64,000 nucleotides of DNA from G942493375 sp942493375 (GCA_942493375.1 OW818698.1:6014001-6078000), one strand, 5' to 3'; positions 25,923 through 36,048 are shown, counted from the first letter of the stretch. The notes: generated by a model not told the origin, from the letters alone. Numbers and translations: made by a program.

Positions 25923-28900
25923 TTGTCTCGACTCTTTCTTGCGGCTATATTCCTGTTTCTGATATCTACCAGTGTTGCTTGTGCAGACTCTCTTCAAAGT
26001 GTACCGTATGGTGTTGGCATATGGACTGAGATGGGGCATGGAAACCATCGTGCTCTTGTCCGTGTATCTTCACAATCGGATGCTGTGAAAGTACGGATTC
26101 CGTGGAGGAGAAGAGACGCGGAGCCGGAGAAGAAGGATATCCGTGTCTATGATGCTTCCACCGGCAAACAAATAACCAATGTAGTCCGTATCAATATAAA
26201 TCGGGAGTATGGTGACCTGGTTTTTCAACCGCAGACAGTCCCGGGTGTATATGAGATTTACTACCTGCCTTACAATCAGGGGATAAACAACTTCGATGAC
26301 GCTGGCAAGTATTTCCTTCCTCAAGATACTGCCGATACCGGGTGGATTCAAAAAAACTCAGTGACTGATAACTGGAAAGATCTGCCTGTTGCCGAGGTTG
26401 TTGAGATTCAAGCCCGGAATGAGTTCAACAGGTTCGATCCGATGGAAGTTATTGCTACCTCAGAAGAAACAACCGCACTCATTAATGCTCATACTGATAA
26501 GACATATATGCTTTTTCCTGAGGACAGGAAATTTCCGGCAAAAATGTTCGATGATCTCCCTTTCAAATGGGTCAAACAGGGGCCAGGTAGTGTTTTCTCA
26601 GGTGAAGCACAGCCTGGTGAGTTTTACGTGTTCCAGATCGGTGTTTACGCTTCAAAGCAATCAATTTCCGATATCAAGCTTACATTCAGTAACCTCAAAG
26701 GCAAGTCAGGATCTATATCATCGAAATCCATACGATGTTTTAACCTGGGTGGAGTAGACGATAGAGCGGTGCCTTTCAAGAGTAAGTTCGAAGTCGGTAA
26801 AGGACAAGTCAGGCCTTTGTGGATAGGTGTACAGGTTCCTAAAAATGCGACTGGATTGTATCAGGGAACAGTGATCGTGAAACCTGAAAACGCAAAAGCG
26901 ACCAGCATTGCGATTAACCTTAACATAGCTGGTGGTGTCGTCAAGAATAATGGTACAGACGACTTATGGCGGTTCTCCAGGCTTAACTGGCTGGATTCAA
27001 CGCTTGGGATTGATGAGGATGTGGTTCCACCATATACACCTCTGAAAGTTTCGGGTTCAACTACGGAGTGCTTGAATAGAGCAGTTCGATTTGGAACAAT
27101 GGGACTGCCGGAGAGCATTGTAAGTAAGGGAAACCAGATCCTGGCTGCTCCAATACAAATATCTGCGATAACACCCCAGGGAACTATTGTATGGAAGCCT
27201 GGAAATAATAAGATTACAAAGACGTCACCAGCTACAGTTGTCAGGCAGGCATCTGCAAAAGGTGGTGCATTTAAGATTTCCACAAACTCAAAAATGGAGT
27301 TTGATGGGAGCATTACGTATGACATTGCTCTGAAAGCGAATAAAGCCGTATCACTTGAGGATCTTCGTCTGCAAATCCCTGTAAAGCGTGAGATTGCAAC
27401 ATACATGATGGGTATGGGCAAGCGCGGTGGTTACAGGATTGGTTCGTGGAACTGGAAATGGAGTATAGATCACGCTGATAATGCACTGTGGATTGGTGAT
27501 GTTGATGCAGGACTGCAGATAAAGCTTCTTTTGCCTGGTGATGCCTGGGCAAGCACAGACTTGTATGAAGCAGGACTCCCGGACTCATGGGCCAATTCTG
27601 GTAAAGGTGGCGCTAAGATTTCAGAATCCGGTGATCAGGTATTATTGGATGTCTTTACTGGTGATAGAGAGTTTAAGGCAGGGCAGGAGATACATTTCAA
27701 CTTTAGGTTGACTGTAACTCCTTTCAAACCAATAGATAATAGGCACTGGAACTGGCGTGTTGCAACAGCCAATAATGATTATGGTTTTGAGTATGGAGGT
27801 TCCAATATCTGGCAGATTTGGCACGCTCAACCGGAATCCGAATTCATAAACTATCCGTTCCTGCACATAGACAAACTGGCATCACGTGTGAAACAGCAAA
27901 AAAGTCTTGGTCGAGGTATAAACCTTTACTACACAATGCGCGAGATCAGTAACTACATGCAGGAATTGTGGCCTTTGAGGAGCCTGGGAAGTGAGATATT
28001 CTCAACAGGCAAGGCCATGATATACTCCGATAAAGGCGCAGTAATAAATACAGCCGGCGGTGGATATCCCTGGTTGATGGAGCACTTGGTTAGTGGATAT
28101 GTTCCAGCGTGGCGGCAACCGCTGGAAAGTGGGGAAAGCGATGCCTCAATCGCGACCAAGGGTAGATCGCGCCTCTTAAATTATTACATCGAGAGTGTCG
28201 ATTGGCTAATGAAAAGTGTCGGCATTGACGGTATCTATCTTGATGGCCTCGCATTTGATCGCGACATAATGATGCGCCTGGCAAAGGTCATGTATAGAAA
28301 TGATCCGAACTACCGGATCAATTTTCATGCTGGTAACGACTATGACTACCTCGATCACCGTGTCAGCCCACTCAATTATCACATGGGTCATTTGGCATTC
28401 ATGAGCAATATGTGGATCGGGGAGATGTTTGACTACAGCCGGTCCTCGGACTACTGGCTGGTTGAAATATCTGGCATTCCGTTTGGTATTTCAAGTGAAT
28501 TGCTTAACCATGTAGATGGTGGTAATCAATGGCGTGGGATGCTATATGGCATGAGCGGTCGTGAGAATATATCATGCACTGCGATGTATAAGTTCTGGGA
28601 CGAGTGGGGGATACAGGACTCTGAGATGATCGGTTATTGGTCGCCGAAGTGTCCAGTCAAGACTGACAATCCGGATGTGCTTGCCACGGTTTACAAGAAA
28701 AACGGCAAAGCTCTGATTTCTGTCTCTGAATGGAGCGAAGCATTCTCCGATGACGTCAATAAGTTGCGTTCGAACGCAGTCACGCGAATCATAAATAAGG
28801 CCCCAGTGATTGATGGCAAGTTCGATGCAAACGAATGGGATGATGCTGCGAAACTGGGAGGTTTTGTCCTTGCATCCAGCCCACAACTCGCATTATCACA

Positions 28901-29567
28901 GACAGAAACTATGATTGCATCAGACACGCAAAACCTGTATATCGCATTTCGTTGCAATGGTTCAGGAGATCAACTAAAATCAACTGCAACAGCCCGTGAT
29001 GGACATGTTTGGGAGGATGATGCTGTAGAGATATTCATCCAGCCCGATCCGGATTCGACCACATTCTACCAGTTCATAGGTAACAGTGCCGGGATATTCT
29101 ATGATGGAATGAAATCATCCAGCGCATGGAATGGAGACTGGACATACAAAACTACCGTTGGGCAAGGTTATTGGCAGGGTGAGATATCGATTCCTCTTGC
29201 ATCAATGCAGATGAAACCGCTAGTAGATGGTAAGATTATCGGGTTCAACGTAGTTCGCGACCAGCAGTCCGGTAAGTCTGAGAGTTCGTCATGGTCGAGA
29301 GTTGCGGAATCATTCCTGGATCCAAACCGATTTGGCAGGATCGAATTTTCAACTACTAAACAACAGTCTGTCAGTGGGGCATCAGTTGCTCAGAAGCGAA
29401 AATCATTCCGATTGAATATTGACTGGAACGCACTGGGAATCAATCCCAATCAGGCAAGACTAATTGCTCCTGCCATTTTACGCTTTCAGGAAGCAGCCGA
29501 GTTTTCTCATTCAGATGAGATACCAATCGAGACTTCAAAGGGTTGGCTGTTTATGTTGCAGGATTAG
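25923..29567 (+). CDS. Large secreted GH123/DUF6067-like protein with CBM9 domain
   Basis: 1214 residues; TTG 25923 is preceded by GGAGG at 25911-25915. Signal peptide ~1-21. The N-terminal sandwich opens with 'G-N-H-R-A-L-V-R-V' and 'I-P-W-R-R-R-D', then 'Y-E-I-Y-Y-L-P-Y', as in proteins grouped with GH123/DUF6067. The barrel-like middle (~600-900) contains 'G-I-Y-L-D-G-L-A-F-D-R-D'. Residues ~950-1150 look like a CBM9 module ('A-P-V-I-D-G-K-F-D-A-N-E-W', 'D-D-A-V-E-I-F-I-Q-P'). GH123 enzymes are beta-N-acetylgalactosaminidases; this activity is an inference by fold only. It directly precedes another hexosaminidase-like gene 29 bases downstream, so the pair is probably co-transcribed. Confidence 0.65.
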   Translation: MSRLFLAAIFLFLISTSVACADSLQSVPYGVGIWTEMGHGNHRALVRVSSQSDAVKVRIPWRRRDAEPEKKDIRVYDASTGKQITNVVRININREYGDLVFQPQTVPGVYEIYYLPYNQGINNFDDAGKYFLPQDTADTGWIQKNSVTDNWKDLPVAEVVEIQARNEFNRFDPMEVIATSEETTALINAHTDKTYMLFPEDRKFPAKMFDDLPFKWVKQGPGSVFSGEAQPGEFYVFQIGVYASKQSISDIKLTFSNLKGKSGSISSKSIRCFNLGGVDDRAVPFKSKFEVGKGQVRPLWIGVQVPKNATGLYQGTVIVKPENAKATSIAINLNIAGGVVKNNGTDDLWRFSRLNWLDSTLGIDEDVVPPYTPLKVSGSTTECLNRAVRFGTMGLPESIVSKGNQILAAPIQISAITPQGTIVWKPGNNKITKTSPATVVRQASAKGGAFKISTNSKMEFDGSITYDIALKANKAVSLEDLRLQIPVKREIATYMMGMGKRGGYRIGSWNWKWSIDHADNALWIGDVDAGLQIKLLLPGDAWASTDLYEAGLPDSWANSGKGGAKISESGDQVLLDVFTGDREFKAGQEIHFNFRLTVTPFKPIDNRHWNWRVATANNDYGFEYGGSNIWQIWHAQPESEFINYPFLHIDKLASRVKQQKSLGRGINLYYTMREISNYMQELWPLRSLGSEIFSTGKAMIYSDKGAVINTAGGGYPWLMEHLVSGYVPAWRQPLESGESDASIATKGRSRLLNYYIESVDWLMKSVGIDGIYLDGLAFDRDIMMRLAKVMYRNDPNYRINFHAGNDYDYLDHRVSPLNYHMGHLAFMSNMWIGEMFDYSRSSDYWLVEISGIPFGISSELLNHVDGGNQWRGMLYGMSGRENISCTAMYKFWDEWGIQDSEMIGYWSPKCPVKTDNPDVLATVYKKNGKALISVSEWSEAFSDDVNKLRSNAVTRIINKAPVIDGKFDANEWDDAAKLGGFVLASSPQLALSQTETMIASDTQNLYIAFRCNGSGDQLKSTATARDGHVWEDDAVEIFIQPDPDSTTFYQFIGNSAGIFYDGMKSSSAWNGDWTYKTTVGQGYWQGEISIPLASMQMKPLVDGKIIGFNVVRDQQSGKSESSSWSRVAESFLDPNRFGRIEFSTTKQQSVSGASVAQKRKSFRLNIDWNALGINPNQARLIAPAILRFQEAAEFSHSDEIPIETSKGWLFMLQD

Positions 29568-29596
29568 CTTTGTATCACTGCATGAGGTAAAGACCT

Positions 29597-32179
29597 ATGT
29601 TCACAAAAATCGCATCAGTTCTGATAATGCTGTTTATTGCATCCTGCGTGTCTGCAGCTGAAAATGAGCATATAATAAGTCTCTTCAGCAGCGAAAGCAC
29701 AGCGTGGACCAGTGCTCAGACGGTGAGATCGGGTAAGTATGGGTACACTTGTGCAACCGCAAAAAAATCCGGTGATATGTGGTACGAAGGGTCAATTGGG
29801 AAACAGGAGGATTATACCTGGTTCTCTAATTCTGTTCCGGTTGGAGACTCGAACCAGCTTATAGTCAGATACAAAGCAGCTCCTGAGACGTATTTCACGA
29901 TCGATCTTTACTGGGATACTCTGCCTGGGGAGCAATTGAGACCCCGCAGTTATGTTTTAGGTGATGGAGAATGGCACGATGTTGTTATTCCTGTCAGGGG
30001 TAAGGCTGTCACTATGGGTTTCAGCATAAGCAGCAAAGGTGAGGAGAAATCCGGAGGTCTCAAGAAAGTAACAATCAAGCAGTTGATCGGAACCGCGGGT
30101 TCTGCTGTCCCGAAAATTTATACAACCTCACTGACTGATCCACTGATTATTCCCGAACCTAAGCAAATGAAAATCCTGGGTGGTTCGGTTTCGCTGTTGG
30201 AGAACGGCAAATCGAGTTTCGTCATACGCCTAAATACCATAGACAAGTCGATAAAGAAGATCATTGCAGATGAAATAGCAATGGAAATTGGTAAGCCGAC
30301 CTCCCCAACTGCAGCGAAGACTGTTATCGAACTATGTATCGGCAGAGAGAATTCGATTGCAGTTCCAGGCAAGACTGAAGGTTACGCAATATCCGTTGTT
30401 CAGACCGATGGTAAGAACCACATTATACTGGCAGGCAAAGATAAAGCTGGTCTCTATTGGGCCTGGCAGACTTTCCGGCAGCTGATTAATCGAAAGCCGG
30501 GCAATGTGACAGCTGTAGCCTGTAATATAAAGGACTGGCCGGATTACCCGCGCAGGGGATATATCTGTTACTCGGTAGATTCATTGAAAGAAGCAATGCG
30601 CTGGAAAGCCAATTGTAACCCGACTCCTGCGTGGAGCCTGAGCAATGGTTGGCGAAAACCGCCTGCTGATTTTGTGAAAACAGTAAGTGATATGTCCGTG
30701 TATGCAGTTCCGCGTGGGAGCAATATTGCCGAATGGATCCAGCCAGTCCAGCAGACAGCCTCTATCACCATATCAGATGATAAAGAACTCCGGCTTCTAA
30801 TGGATGCTTATGAAATCTCGCTATCGAAAGGTAGCCGGGGGATTATTATCGGGATTGATGATGGCGGACGCAATCCGGAGAGCTTTACCGACGCTGATAA
30901 AAAGGCCTATAACGATGACCAGTTGCTCTCTCATACATGGCTTGCTAAGAAGATGTCGGATATGATTTTCAGCAAATATCCTGACGCCAAAGTCTCATTC
31001 ATAACCAAAGACTATGAGAGTGCATATGGAATCAAAGACTATTATGACCGCATCGGTGTCTCTAAAAAGCTCTCCATTCTCTGGACCGGGGAGCAGTGTG
31101 TTACATTTGATTACCCGAAAAACGTGATAAAGAAATATGAAGAGGGTATTGGTGGCCGCGAATACATGATATTCGACAACACTCCTTCGCAGGCTCATGG
31201 AATGTACCGCGGACTCACTATATTCGAGAAGTATGGTGAAGGCTACGGGAATCTTTCTAAGTCCGGTAAGTGCGTCGGTTTCCATGAGATGGCCGGGTTT
31301 GGAAGTCCGACGCCAGATGTGCTCTCGTTGTCTATCGCTGAATATCTATGGAATGCTTCCCGTTACAATGCGGAGAAGGCCAGGCAGAGAGCGATTGCTA
31401 AGATAGCCGGAAATCCGGCGGTAGTTCGTCCGTTATTGCAGTATTCGAATGAATATCTGAGTATTGCCTACAAATATCCAATAGATAAAAGGCTGTCCAC
31501 GAGGTCTCGCGAGGATTTTACAGTCGAAAAAGGTAAAGCTCCTGTTGTTGGGACAAGCGTGTTGGAGGAAAAGGAACTTTCCCGATACTCTATTGATGAC
31601 ACTGAATATGAAAGACTCAAGCCCATAATTGCTTCTATGCAGGCACTTGTAAGAGAAATTGAGTCTACAAGCCGGAATCCTCTATTGTCCGCAGAGATCA
31701 GAATGTTCCAGCGCAATCTTGTTGAAGTCATCGACTATCTTCATAACACCAAAAAAATGGCGAGGATAAACCCCACAGGCACGGTTGTATTCAACATAAA
31801 TGATGTCCCTGGTGGAACTCACTATTCAGACTGGGGCAATGGTAAGACAGGCTGCGCAATTTACGGCAATCAAACCGCTAACAACATGCTTGAAGTAGTC
31901 TTCGAAATGGATACTCTCCCGGTAAAGGATGTCACGTTGGCTGTCGAAGGCCAGGACTGTGATAAGAGCCACGCAGATATGCAGATAAAACTGAATGGCC
32001 AGGAGATATTTACAGGCCTGACTCCTTTTGTGAAAAATGGCTGGGTAAACAAAGAGTTTCAAGTATCAAACACAGCCTTTCGAAATGGCCGTAACGTGCT
32101 GCAGATAATCAACACCAGCCCCTCCAGCGACTACATAGACCACTGGGCGTTAATCAGTGGGATTGAGTTCCGGTTCTGA
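29597..32179 (+). CDS. Secreted beta-N-acetylhexosaminidase-like protein (GH20b domain, GH84-like barrel)
   Basis: 860 residues; ATG 29597 with GAGG near 29583. Signal peptide ~1-20. An N-terminal sandwich is followed at ~180-320 by the GH20 domain-2 type segment ('L-I-I-P-E-P-K-Q-M', 'A-G-K-D-K-A-G-L-Y-W-A-W-Q-T'). The barrel has adjacent D421-D422 in 'I-I-I-G-I-D-D-G-G', 'I-L-W-T-G-E-Q' and 'D-N-T-P', which parallel the Asp-Asp pair, Trp-Thr-Gly and Asp-Asn-Tyr-Pro motifs of GH84 O-GlcNAcase/NagJ-type enzymes. Those use substrate-assisted catalysis to release beta-GlcNAc. A C-terminal carbohydrate-binding sandwich follows at ~720-860. Pairs with the upstream GH123-like gene in likely amino-sugar removal. 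Confidence 0.72.
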   Translation: MFTKIASVLIMLFIASCVSAAENEHIISLFSSESTAWTSAQTVRSGKYGYTCATAKKSGDMWYEGSIGKQEDYTWFSNSVPVGDSNQLIVRYKAAPETYFTIDLYWDTLPGEQLRPRSYVLGDGEWHDVVIPVRGKAVTMGFSISSKGEEKSGGLKKVTIKQLIGTAGSAVPKIYTTSLTDPLIIPEPKQMKILGGSVSLLENGKSSFVIRLNTIDKSIKKIIADEIAMEIGKPTSPTAAKTVIELCIGRENSIAVPGKTEGYAISVVQTDGKNHIILAGKDKAGLYWAWQTFRQLINRKPGNVTAVACNIKDWPDYPRRGYICYSVDSLKEAMRWKANCNPTPAWSLSNGWRKPPADFVKTVSDMSVYAVPRGSNIAEWIQPVQQTASITISDDKELRLLMDAYEISLSKGSRGIIIGIDDGGRNPESFTDADKKAYNDDQLLSHTWLAKKMSDMIFSKYPDAKVSFITKDYESAYGIKDYYDRIGVSKKLSILWTGEQCVTFDYPKNVIKKYEEGIGGREYMIFDNTPSQAHGMYRGLTIFEKYGEGYGNLSKSGKCVGFHEMAGFGSPTPDVLSLSIAEYLWNASRYNAEKARQRAIAKIAGNPAVVRPLLQYSNEYLSIAYKYPIDKRLSTRSREDFTVEKGKAPVVGTSVLEEKELSRYSIDDTEYERLKPIIASMQALVREIESTSRNPLLSAEIRMFQRNLVEVIDYLHNTKKMARINPTGTVVFNINDVPGGTHYSDWGNGKTGCAIYGNQTANNMLEVVFEMDTLPVKDVTLAVEGQDCDKSHADMQIKLNGQEIFTGLTPFVKNGWVNKEFQVSNTAFRNGRNVLQIINTSPSSDYIDHWALISGIEFRF

Positions 32180-32281
32180 TGATTCGGAGTATGTACGATT
32201 TGACCGAATGCTTGTTTGCATAATGAGAAAACTGGGCATAAGTATGAATAGACTTTTGACAGTGGTGTGAGGAATCTAGTG

Positions 32282-32725
32282 ATGGCGAACAAACGAATTG
32301 CGATAATGTTAACCTTAACAGTAGCTGTGGCATTGATTTACTTTGCCATACCCAGGCAGAACAAGGATACCAATAATCCCAGCAAAACCGGCGGTTCTGG
32401 CAACGTTACGGAAATAGGTGGCGCTGAATTTGAAAAATCTGTGTTGCAGAGCAAGGGTGCAGTGCTGGTGGACTTCTGGGCTCCTTGGTGCGGACCCTGC
32501 AGGCAGATGGCCCCGATAGTTGATGGTATTGCGGATGAGAATGCAGGAAAGCTGAGCGTTTATAAGGTCAACGTAGATGACAACCAGCCACTAGCCAGAG
32601 AATATGGTATTGACAGCATACCGACGCTGATAGTCTTCAAAGACGGTAAAATGGTAGATAAACAAGTAGGTCTACCATCGCAAGAAGAAGTAGTGCAGTG
32701 GGTTAAGAATACGGCAGGGATTTAA
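32282..32725 (+). CDS. Membrane-anchored thioredoxin (CGPC)
   Basis: 147 residues from ATG 32282, with TGAGGA at 32268-32273; GTG 32279 or 32267 are alternatives. One N-terminal transmembrane segment (~6-23) anchors a thioredoxin domain, probably facing the periplasm. Active site W-A-P-W-C70-G-P-C73, buried Asp in 'V-L-V-D-F-W', and cis-Pro in 'S-I-P-T'. It should reduce disulfides or support cytochrome/protein maturation. A second anchored thioredoxin with an altered active site lies at 50557-50976. Confidence 0.88.
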   Translation: MANKRIAIMLTLTVAVALIYFAIPRQNKDTNNPSKTGGSGNVTEIGGAEFEKSVLQSKGAVLVDFWAPWCGPCRQMAPIVDGIADENAGKLSVYKVNVDDNQPLAREYGIDSIPTLIVFKDGKMVDKQVGLPSQEEVVQWVKNTAGI

Positions 32726-32764
32726 TTGATAAACAACAAGAAATAAGTCGCGTGAGCGCATTAT

Positions 32765-32959
32765 TCAAGTTCGAGTTTTACTCTCAATCTCCTGTGCGAC
32801 GGTATTCATAGTTTCATTGCGGATTGTGTCCCAATCGGTTGTCTTGCCCTTTGTATATTCGTGGAATACTCCAGCTACCTCTAGTATAGATACCATGGGT
32901 TTTATTCTTGAGGTAGCTGGTATGCTATTCTGACGTCTTTTATGTTTTCGTATAATCAT
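32765..32959 (-). CDS. Possible small antitoxin-like protein
   Basis: 64 residues, basic at the N-terminus (M-I-I-R-K-H-K-R-R) with a C-terminal 'I-L-E-V-A-G-V-F-H-E-Y' segment resembling the tail of small antitoxins (AbrB-type partners often have 'L-G-G-x-L-H-x-Y-A'). An AGAGGG site lies about 11 bases upstream of ATG 32959. No toxin gene is adjacent, so it would be an orphan or a remnant. It lies in the 327-base gap between thioredoxin and rhomboid; nothing else is seen there. Confidence 0.35.
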   Translation of the reverse strand: MIIRKHKRRQNSIPATSRIKPMVSILEVAGVFHEYTKGKTTDWDTIRNETMNTVAQEIESKTRT

Positions 32960-33052
32960 GATGCATTACCCTCTGTATATTGTACCACTTTATCTGAGGT
33001 AATGACCTTGGGATCGCTACAATTCAGTATTATTGTCCAAGAACTGAGCTTT

Positions 33053-34252
33053 TCATGCTGCCTGGGATATTTCGCGTTGGATGTCTGTGCGCATGTCTTC
33101 TGCCTGGAATAGCAGGCGGCCATTTGGGTATTTTTCTAGTAGGGAGTTGATTTTACTCAGGGCAGCCTGGGGATTTGACTGCTGTCTCCAGAGCAACGCT
33201 GCAGTGCGGAACCAGGCCATTTCCAGGTCAGGGGAGTCCGGATATTTTGTTTCTACCAGATGATAACAAGCTAGCGCCTGCTCAGTGCGTCCAGCCGATT
33301 CGCCTCGCGCACCTAAGTATATGAGATCGCCAGCATCAAGACTTTCGGTCGAACCGTTTTGTTCAACAAGGTACTTAAGAACTTCAAGGGGACACTCTCT
33401 GGTGACTACTTGTGCATTTACCTGGAGTGCATATTTCATATCATCTGCGCTTCCATAATCAGCTGCTTTACGGGCGAAATGGACTAGCACATCATTGTCC
33501 TCCGGGTTTAACGCAACAAGCTGATTCAATTCCGCACAACTAAGCAGCTCAAACTTTTTAACGTCAGCTTGTACTGCCTTCACTTTGGATTCCTTGTCGC
33601 TGTCACGTTTATAATGCAGGGACCAGACAAGAAGAGCGCCTACCAGAGCCCCTCCAACATGGGCAAAGTTGGCAACTCCCCCGCTCGCATGAAACGCACG
33701 ACCGAGAAAACCGTTTATCAGGTCCATGACAAAATATGAACCAATCACCCAGATTGCAGCGACTTCGAACGTCCCACGCCAAATCAGACCTATCCAATAG
33801 AACAGGCAGACAGGACTCCATGCGAACAGATACCAGTATGCTCCAAGCACTCCCATTATGCAGCCGGACGCTCCCAATGATGGGACATGGACAGAGTAAG
33901 CCCCTGCAACTCCCAGTGCAGCCTGACCTACATGGCCGGACATACCTGCCAGAAAATACAGGAATAAGTACATCGGTACCCGCAGTCTATCCTCTACCGC
34001 AGGGCCAAATATCCATAAAAACAACATGTTGCCCAGCAGATGGCTCAAACTACCGTGCAGAAACAGCGAAGTAATGAATGTATAGAATGGACTGACTCCC
34101 CACTGCATCGCATAAGCATCAATTATTTCAGGTCTGATTATCAGGAACGAATGAGATGTGAAGAGATAGACCAGTATATTTAATCCGATCAAAGAGACTG
34201 TTGCATATGGGAACCCCTTTGGAGGATTCTTGACCTTGTATGGTATGATCAC
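33053..34252 (-). CDS. Rhomboid intramembrane serine protease with helical-repeat tail
   Basis: 399 residues from GTG 34252, chosen because AAGGTGG lies six bases upstream and the protein then begins M-I-I-P-Y-K, as rhomboids do. Six hydrophobic segments span ~18-215. The catalytic Ser is S129 in 'L-G-A-S-G' and the catalytic His is H198 in 'N-F-A-H-V-G-G'; 'H-L-L-G-N-M' supplies the oxyanion-side His/Asn. Residues ~225-399 are soluble helical repeats of TPR type ('A-L-A-C-Y-H-L-V-E-T-K-Y-P-D-S-P'). Rhomboids cleave transmembrane helices; the tail may recruit substrates. Divergent from the GH99-like gene. Confidence 0.9.
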   Translation of the reverse strand: MIIPYKVKNPPKGFPYATVSLIGLNILVYLFTSHSFLIIRPEIIDAYAMQWGVSPFYTFITSLFLHGSLSHLLGNMLFLWIFGPAVEDRLRVPMYLFLYFLAGMSGHVGQAALGVAGAYSVHVPSLGASGCIMGVLGAYWYLFAWSPVCLFYWIGLIWRGTFEVAAIWVIGSYFVMDLINGFLGRAFHASGGVANFAHVGGALVGALLVWSLHYKRDSDKESKVKAVQADVKKFELLSCAELNQLVALNPEDNDVLVHFARKAADYGSADDMKYALQVNAQVVTRECPLEVLKYLVEQNGSTESLDAGDLIYLGARGESAGRTEQALACYHLVETKYPDSPDLEMAWFRTAALLWRQQSNPQAALSKINSLLEKYPNGRLLFQAEDMRTDIQREISQAA

Positions 34253-34420
34253 AGTTGCCACCTTGTATGGTTTATAACTACTCTACAATTATCGGTGGAA
34301 ATGTCTGTGTCATTTACCCGGATTTACAAGAATTATTTCACCAGTCCGGTATAAATACAGCCTTTACTTCCTGTCATCATAACCATATACTGATTGCAGA
34401 GTTCAATATGGAGGATTAGT

Positions 34421-35995
34421 ATGAACCTGCTCAAACACTCACTTTGGATAGTAATGGCTCTTCTCCTGTTTACAACCGAAGGATGGGCAGGTGGGGGGAT
34501 TCCGACCCCAAAGCCGGTTAAATCGGATGCGTTAGTCGGTGCATACTACTTCCCAGGCTGGAGCCATCCCGAGCGCTGGTACTGCATAGCTGCCAGCAAA
34601 CCTACCCTGCATCCTCTGCTTGGTTATTATAAAGAGGGAGATCCCGACGCTGCAGACTGGCATATCAAGTGGGCTTTGGAACATGGGGTATCGTTTTTTG
34701 CTTTTGATTTCTACACACAAAATGGCAGCCAGATGCTTGAGGCAGCACTGGATGATGGGTTTCTGAAAAGCAAGTTTATCGGGCAGTTCAAGTTTTGTAT
34801 CAACTGGTGCAACCACTATGCAGCATCCACAATGACTCCGGAGTCGATGGAGCGTTTCGGCGATCTGATTATCAAGAAGTATCTCACTCACCCCAGCTAT
34901 CTACGGATCGATAACAAACCGGTGGTGATGATTCTGGTTGGCGGTGGATATGTGCAGAACCTTGGGATGGAGGGTGCCAAGAAGGTTTTTGACAGATTTG
35001 AGCAGCGATGTAAGGACGCCGGTCTGCCGGGTGTGTACCTGGTGTTTTGTGAAGGTGAGAATGGCGGTGAAGTGGGTATCAAGAACTCAATATCTGCCGG
35101 GACGAAAGCCTTCTGCCTTTACAACTACCCATATTACGGCACCGATTTTACTGGACCGGGAAAATACGGAGAAGCCCCTTACTCCAACCTTGCCGACCAT
35201 GGAGAGGAAATCTGGAAACACTGGGGCAAAATCACGGGAAGCCTGCTCTGGCCTACAGTCATGCCCGGGTGGGACCGACGCCCGTGGACAAAGAACAGCG
35301 ACCTTAACCGCACCGGCAGTACTCCTGAGCTATTTGGGAAAGCGCTCGAACGTGCAAAAAAATACCTCAACAAAGACCGTGTCGTAATGATTGAGGCCTG
35401 GAATGAATGGGGAGAGGGATCAATTCTGGAACCGAGTGTAGAGTACGGGTTCGCATATTTGGAACAGGTCCGCAGGGTGTTTGCTCCAAAGTCCTCCAAA
35501 CATAAAGATGTCACCCCGAAATCTCTGGGACTGCCCAATCCATCCTTTGACCTAAAGCTTCCCCAGATAGAAAAGTGGACTTTTGATTTTGACACAGAAG
35601 GCTGGACAGCAGTCAGCACTAATGAATTGAAGCAGGAATGGGGTTTTCTTTATTTTACGACTAATAATGGTGACTCTCAAATCAACAGTCCAGTCACCTA
35701 TCTGGACTGCAAGCATTATCCTAAAATACACATTCGGATGCGTGCATTTCCAAAAGATGATGCCAATGTAACATCGGTCGGCCAGTTTTTTTGGTCCACG
35801 GTAGAATCAGTGATGTCTGAGGATTCAAGCATTAAGTTCAAACTACCACTGGATGGAATTTGGCACGACATCGATCTCGATTTAAGGTCCAATCCCCAGT
35901 GGGAAGGCACAGCAGACAAGTTTCGACTGGACCCGACAGACTTTGAGGGGATCAAGGTTGAGATAGATGAAATTCAGGCAGTAAGGATAAAATAG
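34421..35995 (+). CDS. Secreted GH99-like / WbsX-domain protein (copy 1)
   Basis: 524 residues from ATG 34421 with GGAGGA at 34411-34416; it opens with a signal peptide (M-N-L-L-K-H-S-L-W ... W-A-G). The barrel carries 'V-G-A-Y-Y-F-P-G-W' near the start, 'F-F-A-F-D-F-Y' and C-terminal 'E-A-W-N-E-W-G-E-G', hallmarks of the WbsX family that is related to GH99 endo-alpha-mannosidases/mannanases. The last ~150 residues form a beta-sandwich. As it is exported, a hydrolytic role is more likely than the glycosyltransferase role once given to WbsX. Ends before a stem-loop shared with the convergent STAS gene. Confidence 0.78.
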   Translation: MNLLKHSLWIVMALLLFTTEGWAGGGIPTPKPVKSDALVGAYYFPGWSHPERWYCIAASKPTLHPLLGYYKEGDPDAADWHIKWALEHGVSFFAFDFYTQNGSQMLEAALDDGFLKSKFIGQFKFCINWCNHYAASTMTPESMERFGDLIIKKYLTHPSYLRIDNKPVVMILVGGGYVQNLGMEGAKKVFDRFEQRCKDAGLPGVYLVFCEGENGGEVGIKNSISAGTKAFCLYNYPYYGTDFTGPGKYGEAPYSNLADHGEEIWKHWGKITGSLLWPTVMPGWDRRPWTKNSDLNRTGSTPELFGKALERAKKYLNKDRVVMIEAWNEWGEGSILEPSVEYGFAYLEQVRRVFAPKSSKHKDVTPKSLGLPNPSFDLKLPQIEKWTFDFDTEGWTAVSTNELKQEWGFLYFTTNNGDSQINSPVTYLDCKHYPKIHIRMRAFPKDDANVTSVGQFFWSTVESVMSEDSSIKFKLPLDGIWHDIDLDLRSNPQWEGTADKFRLDPTDFEGIKVEIDEIQAVRIK

Positions 35996-36020
35996 TTTGT
36001 CTGAATCCTGAAGAAAGTAT

Positions 36021-36043
36021 ATAGGGACTAATGTAGTCCCTAT
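36021..36043. terminator. Stem-loop between convergent genes
   Basis: ATAGGGACTA (36021-36030), ATG loop, TAGTCCCTAT (36034-36043): perfect 10-bp stem between the plus-strand GH99-like gene and the minus-strand STAS gene. Likely a bidirectional terminator; there is no T run. Confidence 0.55.
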
Positions 36044-36048
36044 GTGAA

